Shown here piece by piece: positions 1 through 6,421 of a DNA stretch of 10,078 nt (position 1 is its first letter; every line of letters begins with the position of its first letter). The DNA is from an uncultured Bacteroides sp. Its GTDB lineage: Bacteria > Bacteroidota > Bacteroidia > Bacteroidales > Bacteroidaceae. The notes under the pieces were generated by a model. That model was not told where the DNA came from. It saw nothing but the letters and a program-made list of their open reading frames with translations, and made no database searches. Position numbers and translations under genes: made by a program. Where the stretch lies: contig CAJJYX010000123.1 of NCBI GenBank assembly GCA_905197435.1, positions 1-10,078 on the forward strand, given 5' to 3'.

Positions 1-125
1 TAGGTATAAATTTTATTTGTTTGTTAATGTGTCTACCTATTTCAGCATAAGACATCCCGCTTCTGGGAACTGGAGTGGAGGCTGAAGTCTGTTGTTGTAA
101 GAAAGTATTAAAGAATGGGAGGTAC
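1..125. other. Gene-poor left edge downstream of gldH
   Basis: No certain gene is visible here. On the minus strand one frame stays open from inside the end of gldH to the window edge. It contains an ATG at 55 to 53 that would begin MSYAEIGRHINKQ and continue out of the window. I do not recognise that peptide, and an open frame of this length can occur by chance in A/T-rich DNA. The sequence TAGGTA at 1-6 is mirrored by TACCTA at 34-39, but the arms are short and the loop is A/T-rich, so I do not call a terminator. No strong hairpin followed by a T run is present after gldH, so transcription may continue leftwards. Confidence 0.3.
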
Positions 126-611
126 TTATCTCTCCAGCTTGATGCCGATGTCGTTGATTCCTTGTAGGCTTTCGTCCGGCAACGTATAGGCCACTTTAAA
201 GCGGTAGGTGCCGGGGCTCTTGATTCGGACGCTTCCGGCGGAAGTGGCTGTTTGATAGAGGCCGCCCCAACCGTCGCCTTTCCAGATTCCTTCTTTGTCG
301 GCCAGGATTAGCTGTATGGTGTCTGCATTCGACGGGATAGAGTCTCCGTCGGTGTAGCAGATGGATAGGGGCAGATTCTGATAGGGGTAATTGTTCCGGT
401 TACGGACTTCCAAAGATAGTTTGTAATAGGTCAGTGAGTCGGTGACCTCCACATCGAAGGACAGAGTGTCCTTGCGCAGCCAGCCTTTGGTGGGGAGGGA
501 TTGGAAAGAATGGTATACAGTCTGTTTGTCGCAAGCACTCAGCAGGCTTGCGGCAAACAGTAGTATGATACCTTTCAGACAGAGATTCCTATTCTTGAGC
601 CGGTTTGTCAT
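126..611 (-). CDS. gldH: GldH-family lipoprotein
   Basis: A 161-residue secreted lipoprotein. The N-terminus has a basic stretch, a hydrophobic core (about residues 13-25) and the lipobox LSAC, with Cys27 as the predicted lipidated residue. The mature part is a small beta-rich domain containing YHSFQSLPTKGW near residues 33-44 and an aromatic/glycine segment (GIWKGDGWGGLYQ, 108-120), followed by SPGTYRFKVAY, a pattern I associate with GldH. The length is normal for the family. GldH is needed for gliding in Flavobacterium, yet homologues occur in non-gliding Bacteroidota, where the role is unclear. I chose the ATG at 611 because the signal peptide begins just after it; the same frame is open further upstream, but only through the low-complexity ricT tail. 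Its first 23 bases overlap the end of ricT, which suggests translational coupling. Confidence 0.85.
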   Translation of the reverse strand: MTNRLKNRNLCLKGIILLFAASLLSACDKQTVYHSFQSLPTKGWLRKDTLSFDVEVTDSLTYYKLSLEVRNRNNYPYQNLPLSICYTDGDSIPSNADTIQLILADKEGIWKGDGWGGLYQTATSAGSVRIKSPGTYRFKVAYTLPDESLQGINDIGIKLER

Positions 612-1962
612 TTTGGGCAGGTCTTTCACCTTGGGGTTTGGGCTTATTGTTACGGGGCGGACGGCGGTTGTTGTTCCGTGGTTGGCGTTCGCCTTGTTGC
701 TGTTCACCTTGTTTGGGCGCTTGCCGTTCCTGCTTTGGCCTCGGTTGCCGGTCTTGTCTGGGCTGTTCCCTCTGGTTATTGGGTTGAGGAGCACCCTGTT
801 GCTCACCTCCTTGCGGACGGCTGTTTCCGCTTTTCTTCCTTCTCTTGTTGCGGCTGTTGCTGTTGTTTTCACCACCATTGCCGTCACCGCCGTTTTTGCC
901 TTTACGGCTGCGGTCAAAGCGGGTGAGGCTCTCTTGTTCCAGCAGGTCTACCGGTTTCTGGGGCTCGGAACGATGCTCTTCTACCAAACTGTCGGGCTTG
1001 ATTCCACGCCTGTTCAGGCCGATAATCTCAAAGGCCCGTCTGCTGCTGATGGTCACCAGATTGGCTGGAATATTCTTGTCACTTGAATAGGTTATCTGAT
1101 TGCTCAGAATGTCAGCCTTGAAGAAGAAGAATTCTCCGTCTTTGGTCTCCAAGGCAATCTCGCGTGAGGGCAGGCGCTTTTGTGCTTCTACGTAGCAGTC
1201 CACTTCGTAGTTGAGGCAGCACTTCAGCTTGGCGCATTGTCCTGCAAGCTTCTGCGGGTTTAGTGATATGTCCTGGAAACGGGCGGCGCTGGTAGATACC
1301 GATACGAACGAAGTCATCCAGGTGGCGCAGCAGAGTTCGCGTCCGCAAGGCCCGATGCCGCCGATGCGTCCCGCTTCCTGGCGGGCACCTATCTGTTTCA
1401 TCTCGATACGCACATGGAAGGCTTCGGCAAGGATTTTGATGAGCTGGCGGAAGTCCACCCGTTCGTCGGCGATGTAGTAGAAGATGGCTTTGTTGCCGTC
1501 TCCCTGATATTCGACGTCTCCAATCTTCATGTTGAGGTTGAGGTCCAGGGCAATCTGGCGTGAACGTATCATGGTGGAGTGCTCGCGGGCTTTTGCCTCG
1601 TTGTATTTCTCCATATCCACCGGCTTTGCCTTGCGGTAGATGCGTTTGATGTCTGCTTCGGACTTGATATTTGCCTTCTTTATTTGTAGCGGTACAAGGC
1701 GTCCGGTCAGGGTCACTACTCCGATATCATGTCCGGGAGTCGCTTCTACGGCGACGATGTCGCCTTTTTCCAGCGGTATTTTGTTGCTGTTGCGGAAATA
1801 TCCCTTGCGGGTGTTCTTGAACTGCACCTCCACCAGTTCACTTTCATCGGCGTTGCCCGGTATGTCGGCCAGCCAGTCGTAGGTGTTCAGTTGCTTGTCT
1901 TGCCTGCCGCAACTCTTGCAGCAGAGACTTCCGCTTCCATTATGTAGTTTAAATTCCATCAT
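589..1962 (-). CDS. ricT: RicT/YaaT-like PSP1-domain protein with long disordered tail
   Basis: A 457-residue cytoplasmic protein. Residues about 40-330 are the PSP1/RicT domain, including VEVQFKNTRKGYFRN, IRSRQIALDLNLNMKI and the cysteine cluster GPCGRELCC (C206, C211, C212) with GQCAKLKCCLNYEVDC (C243, C248, C249, C256). In Bacillus subtilis, RicT acts with RicA and RicF in an Fe-S-containing complex that affects RNase Y-dependent RNA processing and development; no RicA or RicF partner is seen in this window, so that role is only inferred here. An N-terminal CCKSC motif (C14, C15, C18) is an extra possible metal site. Residues about 345-457 are low-complexity, rich in Q, N, R, G, P and K, and probably disordered. 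Two ATG codons stand in tandem at 1962 and 1959; the leader is A/T-rich without a Shine-Dalgarno box. It lies 58 bp after holB and overlaps gldH. Confidence 0.85.
   Translation of the reverse strand: MMEFKLHNGSGSLCCKSCGRQDKQLNTYDWLADIPGNADESELVEVQFKNTRKGYFRNSNKIPLEKGDIVAVEATPGHDIGVVTLTGRLVPLQIKKANIKSEADIKRIYRKAKPVDMEKYNEAKAREHSTMIRSRQIALDLNLNMKIGDVEYQGDGNKAIFYYIADERVDFRQLIKILAEAFHVRIEMKQIGARQEAGRIGGIGPCGRELCCATWMTSFVSVSTSAARFQDISLNPQKLAGQCAKLKCCLNYEVDCYVEAQKRLPSREIALETKDGEFFFFKADILSNQITYSSDKNIPANLVTISSRRAFEIIGLNRRGIKPDSLVEEHRSEPQKPVDLLEQESLTRFDRSRKGKNGGDGNGGENNSNSRNKRRKKSGNSRPQGGEQQGAPQPNNQREQPRQDRQPRPKQERQAPKQGEQQQGERQPRNNNRRPPRNNKPKPQGERPAQNDKPAQE
600..925. repeat. Low-complexity DNA encoding the RicT tail
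   Basis: This stretch encodes the Q/N/R/G/P/K-rich C-terminus of the RicT-like protein. Short degenerate units recur, such as codons for RQ, PR, NN, GE and QG, but without an exact tandem period that I can define. The bias leaves several other frames open on both strands, which explains the long spurious reading frames over it. Such tracts tend to vary in length between strains. Confidence 0.5.
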
Positions 1963-2020
1963 TTATATTTAATTACTATTTGACTGTCTATTATTTACCA
2001 TTTGATATTCTTGCTGCTTT

Positions 2021-3148
2021 TCATTGTTTCAGCAACACAATCATCTTTAGTGAGAAATCAAAGAACACCATGCGGGCGTTCACGTTCTGCTCGATGTGGC
2101 GTTGTGCCTCACTCAGTTCATCCATAATGCCCATTACGTTCCGTTCGTTGACAAACGGGGCGAAGCGTGTGGCGAAGTTCTGTTCGGGCAGGGTCATGTA
2201 GTTCATTTCCTTCCGGTGCAGGTTGTAGATGAAATTCTCGCGCGTCATGCGCTGGCAGTAGTTCAGGAAGTTCTTCTGCCGTTCGCGTCCCATGGCGGCA
2301 AGTTGCTCGCTCCATTGTTTCATCTCCCGTATCTTACGTTGGTAAGCGAGTCGCATCAAGCTGACAAACAGGTTGAAGAATAATTCATCTTCTTCATTCA
2401 GGTGGATGGTTTCCAGCGCTTTGATAAAGTTGCCGTTTGCCAGATGGGCTATCGTTTCGCTGTCCCTGGGTTGCACTCCGTACTTTTGCTGCAGGGCTTC
2501 GGCTATGTCTGCTTCTTCAATCTTGGGGATGTTGAAACGTTGTGTCCGGCTGAGGATGGTCGGCAGTATCATTTCCGGAGCTTCGGAGATGAGGAGGAAT
2601 ATTGTTTTTTCAGGCGGCTCTTCCAGCAGCTTCAGCAGTTTGTTGGCACAGACTTCATGCAGCTTTTCCGGCAGCCATACAATAGTCACTTTGTAACCGC
2701 CTTCACTGGATTTCAAGCTGAGCTTGCGGGTTATCTCATCGCTCTCCTTGGCATAGATGATGGCTTGTCCGTTCTCGGCATCCATTTCGTTCAGCCAGTG
2801 GCTCAGTCCGAAGTAGGGGCTGTTCAGCAGCAGGTGCCGCCAGTTGGTGATATAGTCATCGCAAACCTCCTTTTTCCCTTTGGCGCTCTTTACGATGGGA
2901 TATACGAAGTGTACGTCTGGGTGCACCAGTTTGTTCCATTTCACACAGGAGGGGCAAGTGCCGCATGCGTCGGTTTCCGTCCGGTTGGGACAGCAGATGT
3001 AGCGGGCATAGGCCAACGCCAGTGGTAGTTTTCCCACGCCGGCAGGGCCGCAGAAAAGTTGTGCATGGGGGATACGCCCTTCCTGCACTTCTTGTATCAA
3101 CCTTTGCTTGGCAGCTTCTTGTCCTATTATGTCTTTGAAACTGAACAC
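2021..3148 (-). CDS. holB: DNA polymerase III subunit delta' (clamp loader)
   Basis: A 375-residue AAA+ protein matching the delta' subunit of the clamp loader, which helps load the beta clamp onto primed DNA. It begins FSFKDIIGQEAAKQRLI, followed by HAQLFCGPAGVGKLPLALAYA (residues 28-48), where the Walker A threonine or serine is replaced by Leu41, as expected of a subunit that does not hydrolyse ATP. A zinc-module cysteine set follows (C53, C62, C65, C68). LLKLLEEPPEKTIFLLIS and LPTILSRTQRF are the sensor-like region and the equivalent of the SRC motif, here SRT. I chose the GTG at 3148 because the family normally starts immediately before the FKDIIGQ block and no ATG is available there; the frame upstream runs antisense-free but out of frame through metF. 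The gap to metF is 17 bp, so it is probably co-transcribed with it. Confidence 0.9.
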   Translation of the reverse strand: MFSFKDIIGQEAAKQRLIQEVQEGRIPHAQLFCGPAGVGKLPLALAYARYICCPNRTETDACGTCPSCVKWNKLVHPDVHFVYPIVKSAKGKKEVCDDYITNWRHLLLNSPYFGLSHWLNEMDAENGQAIIYAKESDEITRKLSLKSSEGGYKVTIVWLPEKLHEVCANKLLKLLEEPPEKTIFLLISEAPEMILPTILSRTQRFNIPKIEEADIAEALQQKYGVQPRDSETIAHLANGNFIKALETIHLNEEDELFFNLFVSLMRLAYQRKIREMKQWSEQLAAMGRERQKNFLNYCQRMTRENFIYNLHRKEMNYMTLPEQNFATRFAPFVNERNVMGIMDELSEAQRHIEQNVNARMVFFDFSLKMIVLLKQ

Positions 3149-3165
3149 GATTCTTTTGTTTACTG

Positions 3166-4119
3166 TTAATAGATTTGCTTCGCCACCGCCTTGATGCTGT
3201 CTGCGGCTCCTACCGAGTAGAAGTGCAGGCTTGGGACTCCGTGGGCTATCAGCTCTTTGCATTGCTGCACACACCATTCGATGCCTACTTGCTGAGCTTC
3301 CGCATCGGTGTTGCACTTCAAAGCCTCTTTGGTCAGTTCTTCGGGTAAATCGACTTTGAAAGTCTTGGGTATCATGCTGAGTTGCGATAGCTTTTTGAAG
3401 GGTTTGATGCCCGGAATAATCGGAATGGTCACACCGGCCTGGCGGGCACGCTCCACGAAGTCGAAATACTTTCGGTTGTCGTAGAAGAGTTGGGTCACGG
3501 CATACTCCGCACCCATCTCCATTTTTTTCTTCAGCCAGTAGATGTCCGTATTGATATTGGGAGCTTCCTCGTGTTTCTCCGGATAACATGCCACGCCGTA
3601 TGAAAACGGGGTGTTGGTGACTTTCATTTCAGAGCCGTCCACAAAGATTCCTTTATTGAAGTTGTTGATTTGCTCCTGCAGTTCGATGGCATGGTGATAA
3701 CCGTTGCCCACGGGGATGAATGTGGATTCATGTTTTGCCTTGTCGCCACGAAGTACCAGCAAATCGGTGATGCCGAGGAATTGCAGGTCGAGCAATACGT
3801 ACTCTGTCTCCTCGCGGGTGAAGCCGCTGCAAAGGATGTGCGGCACCATGGTGATGTTGTATTTATTTTGGATGGCGGCTGCCACGGCTACAGTCCCGGG
3901 ACGACGGCGCAGCCGGTTTCGTTGGAACAATCCGTTGCCGAGGTCTTTATACACATACTCGCTGCGGTGCGTGGTGATGTTGATGTATTTGGGGTCGAAT
4001 TCCCGTAACGTATCTATGGTCTGATACAGCTTTTCGATACCCGTGCCTTTCAGCGGTGGCAATATTTCAAAGGAAAAAGCTGTTTTTTTATTACTGTTTA
4101 TCAAGTCGATTACTCTCAT
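3166..4119 (-). CDS. metF: Methylenetetrahydrofolate reductase [NAD(P)H]
   Basis: A 317-residue FAD-dependent TIM-barrel enzyme that reduces 5,10-methylene-tetrahydrofolate to 5-methyl-tetrahydrofolate, the methyl donor for methionine synthase. Visible motifs are FSFEILPPL (the catalytic Glu18, equivalent to Glu28 of the E. coli enzyme), VPHILCSGFT (92-101), and LVLRGD (121-126, whose Asp contacts the flavin in E. coli). Later come SYGVACYPEKHEEAPN, the VTQLFYDN strand and IIPGIKP. The insert YVYKDLGNGLFQRNRLRRRPGT near 55-76 is, from memory, typical of Bacteroidota versions. The ATG at 4119 gives the usual N-terminus; an ATG 14 codons upstream (4161) would add a weakly conserved, Asp/Gln-rich extension. 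It heads the minus-strand run metF-holB-ricT-gldH and shares a pathway with metA on the other side of the fimbrillin gene. Confidence 0.95.
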   Translation of the reverse strand: MRVIDLINSNKKTAFSFEILPPLKGTGIEKLYQTIDTLREFDPKYINITTHRSEYVYKDLGNGLFQRNRLRRRPGTVAVAAAIQNKYNITMVPHILCSGFTREETEYVLLDLQFLGITDLLVLRGDKAKHESTFIPVGNGYHHAIELQEQINNFNKGIFVDGSEMKVTNTPFSYGVACYPEKHEEAPNINTDIYWLKKKMEMGAEYAVTQLFYDNRKYFDFVERARQAGVTIPIIPGIKPFKKLSQLSMIPKTFKVDLPEELTKEALKCNTDAEAQQVGIEWCVQQCKELIAHGVPSLHFYSVGAADSIKAVAKQIY

Positions 4120-4169
4120 TTCTTTTACGTTATCTTTGTCCGATTGGCAAAAATCTTGCACATTGGGAA

Positions 4170-4177
4170 CAAAAATA
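4170..4177 (-). promoter_or_regulatory. Candidate Bacteroides -7 element for metF
   Basis: On the minus strand this reads TATTTTTG, a full match to the Bacteroides -7 consensus TAnnTTTG, 50 bp before the metF ATG. I do not see a TTG at the expected -33 distance, so this is a half-supported promoter. It lies in the 91 bp between the fimbrillin stop and metF. Confidence 0.35.
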
Positions 4178-4196
4178 CGAAAAAGAAATGGAAAAT

Positions 4197-4211
4197 GCCG
4201 AAATTGCCGGC
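4197..4211 (-). terminator. Weak possible hairpin at the end of the fimbrillin gene
   Basis: On the minus strand GCCG and CGGC can pair around a 7-base loop, followed by a T-rich tract (ATTTTCCATTTCTTTTT). The stem is only 4 bp and touches the TAG stop codon, so termination is plausible but weakly supported. If it works, it separates the fimbrillin transcript from metF. Confidence 0.2.
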
Positions 4212-6118
4212 TATTCTTTTATGCAGCGGATGGAAAGAGCTTTATAGTAGGGCTTGCCGGTGACATGGGCGGTGCTTGAGACAAACTCGTCACTTTCACC
4301 GAGAAAATAGATGGTATTTTCGGAAAGGGTATGCCCGACGTTGTCCCAACTCCAAAAGGCTGTCATTTTGTTCGGGCTGTTGTGTCCTTTGTTAAACCAC
4401 ATTCCTACGGGGAAAGCATTGAACCGGGCATAGTTGTTGGCGGGGATTGCTTCTCCGGTTATCATTGCCTGCCATTCCCCTGCTTTTAGTATGGAAGCGT
4501 CGTTACAGGTGTAGCTTTTCAGTTGTTCCCAGTCTGCGTCCGCTGGAATTTTCCATCCTTCGGGTGCCAGCTCTCCTGCAAGTATGGCCTCGCCATTGTA
4601 AAAATAAATATCATATTTATCCGGTTTGTAGTATCCGGCTTTGTCTGTTCCCAAATCAATTTGTTTTTTCAGCCCTGTTCCGTTACGGTAGGCCGTGGCA
4701 TGGAGCTCTTTCCCCATCCAGTACTGGGCTCCAATCTTGACAATAGGGTATTCGGCAGACACGCCTCCCCTGATGTCTCTCAAAGTGTGGCATGCCACGT
4801 TTACTTTGACGGCATCTTCAGGCTTTTCCAAAAGTAGTTTATGGGCGTTGTCTATGTAGAACTTGTCTATACCGCTGGCTTCCCCTTGTGTATAGGTGAA
4901 TCCATAGTCATCTGTGTTCCAGGTTATTTTTCCTCCACAGATGGGGTCATGACAGTCTGTTAGTTGCAAGATGATTCCATTGCTCAGGTCGGTCTTCTCA
5001 TTTTCATCTATGGGATAGGCGATAATGGCCCTGGAAGTCAATGACTCCGACTTGAGATATTCCTTGCAGACCTCTGCAACGGGCATTCCTTCATGATAAA
5101 TTTTGTAAATGTTTGAAAGTGAAAAGGAAAGTGCGGAGATATGTATGGTGGCATAATCCTCCGTATTGTCAGTGTCGATGGGAGGGAGGCTGCTCCATTC
5201 CTTGATTTTTCCGGCAAAACTGTTCAGTATATTGCTGTTGCTTTGCATGGCTGATATATTGATGGTACATTGGGTGCTGCTGCTCATTTCCACTTCGGGG
5301 ATGGTGCAACTGTATATGCGGCCACCCCATTCCATGATGAAGGATTGCTTGTTGTCATTTATTGTTTGTGGAATGATGATGAATTCCTTGCCGGTCAGTT
5401 TGTTGTCTTTGACAGTCCATTTGCCGGCGGCTATGATGTCTTGTGTCCCTTCAAGATTGCTGAAGCTTCCGTCTTCCAGATTATAAATGGCAGAGGTCTT
5501 GAGTCCGGTTGCGATGATACGCGGATCGGCTTTCAGCAAATCATTGGCGGAGTTGTCTGCATCGGGTGTCAAGGAAATTATCAGTTTGGACAGCTTGTGT
5601 TGGAATTCCAATGTCACAGCTTTGGATTTGTTGGTAATTCCTTGTGCTTTAGCTACCAGAAAATCGCTTTGAGAGCGGTGCTTCTCATTACTCTGGTCTA
5701 TCTGTACGGATACGGGAAGAAAGGATGTACCGGCAGCTACTCCTTCGGTCTGATAAGGATAGTAGCTGATAAAGTTCAGTGCTACATCTCCTTCCGGATA
5801 GAATACGGTCTTTTTCGGAACCAGTGTGGAACCTTCTGTGTATTCCAGAGTCATATTGTTGATATACCGTTTCCCTTTAATAGAGCCGGAAGAAGTGGTT
5901 GCAAACAGTCCCATCTTGTCCCCTTTCTCAAAGGCGGTATTTGTAGCTTTGGTACTGGCCTTTTCCATTTTGATGGAGAAAGTGATGGGCGTAGTCCCTT
6001 CCTCGATTTCCGCTTCCGAGTCATCGCTAATCCGGTTTACACAAGCTGTATTTCCTAAAGATATGCAGCCGAATAAAGAGGCAGCTAAAACTCCTCTTAC
6101 AAAAATAGATTTCTTCAT
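4211..6118 (-). CDS. Fimbrillin family (Mfa-like) lipoprotein with C-terminal FISUMP domain
   Basis: A 635-residue exported protein. Residues 1-26 are a lipoprotein-type signal ending NTAC (Cys26; Asn at -3 is unusual), followed by an acidic stretch (SDDSEAEIEE, 31-40) that may favour surface display, an inference from known Bacteroides surface lipoproteins. Residues about 42-310 carry fimbrillin/Mfa-like hallmarks: AFEKGDKMGLFA, SDFLVAKAQG and LEFQHKLSKLIISL. Residues about 315-455 form an unassigned middle region with paired cysteines. Residues about 455-635 match the FISUMP domain: YPIVKIGAQYWMGKEL, APEGWKIPADADWEQL, and the closing ALSIRCIKE. It could be a fimbrial tip or accessory component, or a free surface adhesin; no fimbrial chaperone-type or anchor genes are adjacent. 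I chose the ATG at 6118, directly before the MKKS signal peptide; an ATG 11 codons earlier is less likely. Confidence 0.85.
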   Translation of the reverse strand: MKKSIFVRGVLAASLFGCISLGNTACVNRISDDSEAEIEEGTTPITFSIKMEKASTKATNTAFEKGDKMGLFATTSSGSIKGKRYINNMTLEYTEGSTLVPKKTVFYPEGDVALNFISYYPYQTEGVAAGTSFLPVSVQIDQSNEKHRSQSDFLVAKAQGITNKSKAVTLEFQHKLSKLIISLTPDADNSANDLLKADPRIIATGLKTSAIYNLEDGSFSNLEGTQDIIAAGKWTVKDNKLTGKEFIIIPQTINDNKQSFIMEWGGRIYSCTIPEVEMSSSTQCTINISAMQSNSNILNSFAGKIKEWSSLPPIDTDNTEDYATIHISALSFSLSNIYKIYHEGMPVAEVCKEYLKSESLTSRAIIAYPIDENEKTDLSNGIILQLTDCHDPICGGKITWNTDDYGFTYTQGEASGIDKFYIDNAHKLLLEKPEDAVKVNVACHTLRDIRGGVSAEYPIVKIGAQYWMGKELHATAYRNGTGLKKQIDLGTDKAGYYKPDKYDIYFYNGEAILAGELAPEGWKIPADADWEQLKSYTCNDASILKAGEWQAMITGEAIPANNYARFNAFPVGMWFNKGHNSPNKMTAFWSWDNVGHTLSENTIYFLGESDEFVSSTAHVTGKPYYKALSIRCIKE

Positions 6119-6223
6119 TATATTAATGTTGCGGGGCAGCAGTCCATCCACTTTCCCTGTTATGTCCGATGTATCTTTGTCTTAAAATGTGGATTTAGAA
6201 GAGCTATATATTGGGTATCACTC

Positions 6224-6256
6224 TTGATGCCATAGTGCTTTTCAATCTTATATTTT
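6224..6256 (+). promoter_or_regulatory. Weak candidate promoter for metA
   Basis: TTG at 6224-6226 is followed after 22 bases by TATATTTT (6249-6256), which is one base away from the Bacteroides -7 consensus. The spacing is slightly long. It would leave a leader of about 160 bases. TAACTTTA at 6366-6373 is an alternative much closer to the start codon but lacks a -33 partner. Confidence 0.2.
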
Positions 6257-6281
6257 AATAACTTTTAGAAGGTTTCGGGCA

Positions 6282-6289
6282 CAAATATA
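6282..6289 (-). promoter_or_regulatory. Candidate -7 element for the fimbrillin lipoprotein gene
   Basis: On the minus strand this reads TATATTTG, an exact fit to the Bacteroides -7 consensus TAnnTTTG, inside a very A/T-rich stretch. It would give a leader of about 155-160 bases before the ATG at 6118. No good -33 TTTG is seen at the expected distance, so the call rests on the -7 motif and the position. Confidence 0.4.
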
Positions 6290-6421
6290 ATTAAATGCAT
6301 TAGATGAAGAAGGATAAATCAATGAAAACTTTTATAATTTATTTATCACACTCTGATTTTTTGTCTAACTTTACACGCTAAAATCATAGACTGTAATAAG
6401 TTAAACCATAAATATAAACTC

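Larger units (their letters stand above)
6119..6421. other. A/T-rich divergent intergenic region between fimbrillin gene and metA
   Basis: About 300 bp with no credible gene; the minus-strand frame crossing 6346-6600 mostly overlaps metA and has no support. The region separates two divergently transcribed genes, so it should hold both promoters. The clearest element is the -7 motif for the minus strand at 6282-6289. Plus-strand candidates are weaker: TATCTTTG at 6172-6179 without a -33 partner, TATATTTT at 6249-6256 with TTG at 6224-6226, and TAACTTTA at 6366-6373. I compared the metA leader with the SAM-II riboswitch pattern and did not find the paired stems. Confidence 0.5.

Noticed and set aside
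51..67. Terminator from the CCC...GGG inverted repeat downstream of gldH
   Set aside because: The stem is only 3-4 bp and no T run follows on the minus strand.
126..917. A 263-residue minus-strand frame containing gldH with a long N-terminal extension
   Set aside because: The extra 102 residues come from the ricT low-complexity tail read in another frame; the signal peptide begins at the ATG at 611.
442..1086. A 214-residue plus-strand frame opposite gldH and ricT
   Set aside because: It is a by-product of the biased composition of the ricT tail; it resembles no family and lies antisense to two well-supported genes.
3149..3589. Upstream extension of the holB frame over metF
   Set aside because: It overlaps metF in another frame and has no resemblance to clamp-loader proteins, which start at the FKDIIGQ block.
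6340..6421. SAM-II riboswitch in the metA leader, because CTGATTT and GCTAAA both occur
   Set aside because: The paired stems of the SAM-II pseudoknot are not present and no ribosome-binding box follows the GCTAAA element.
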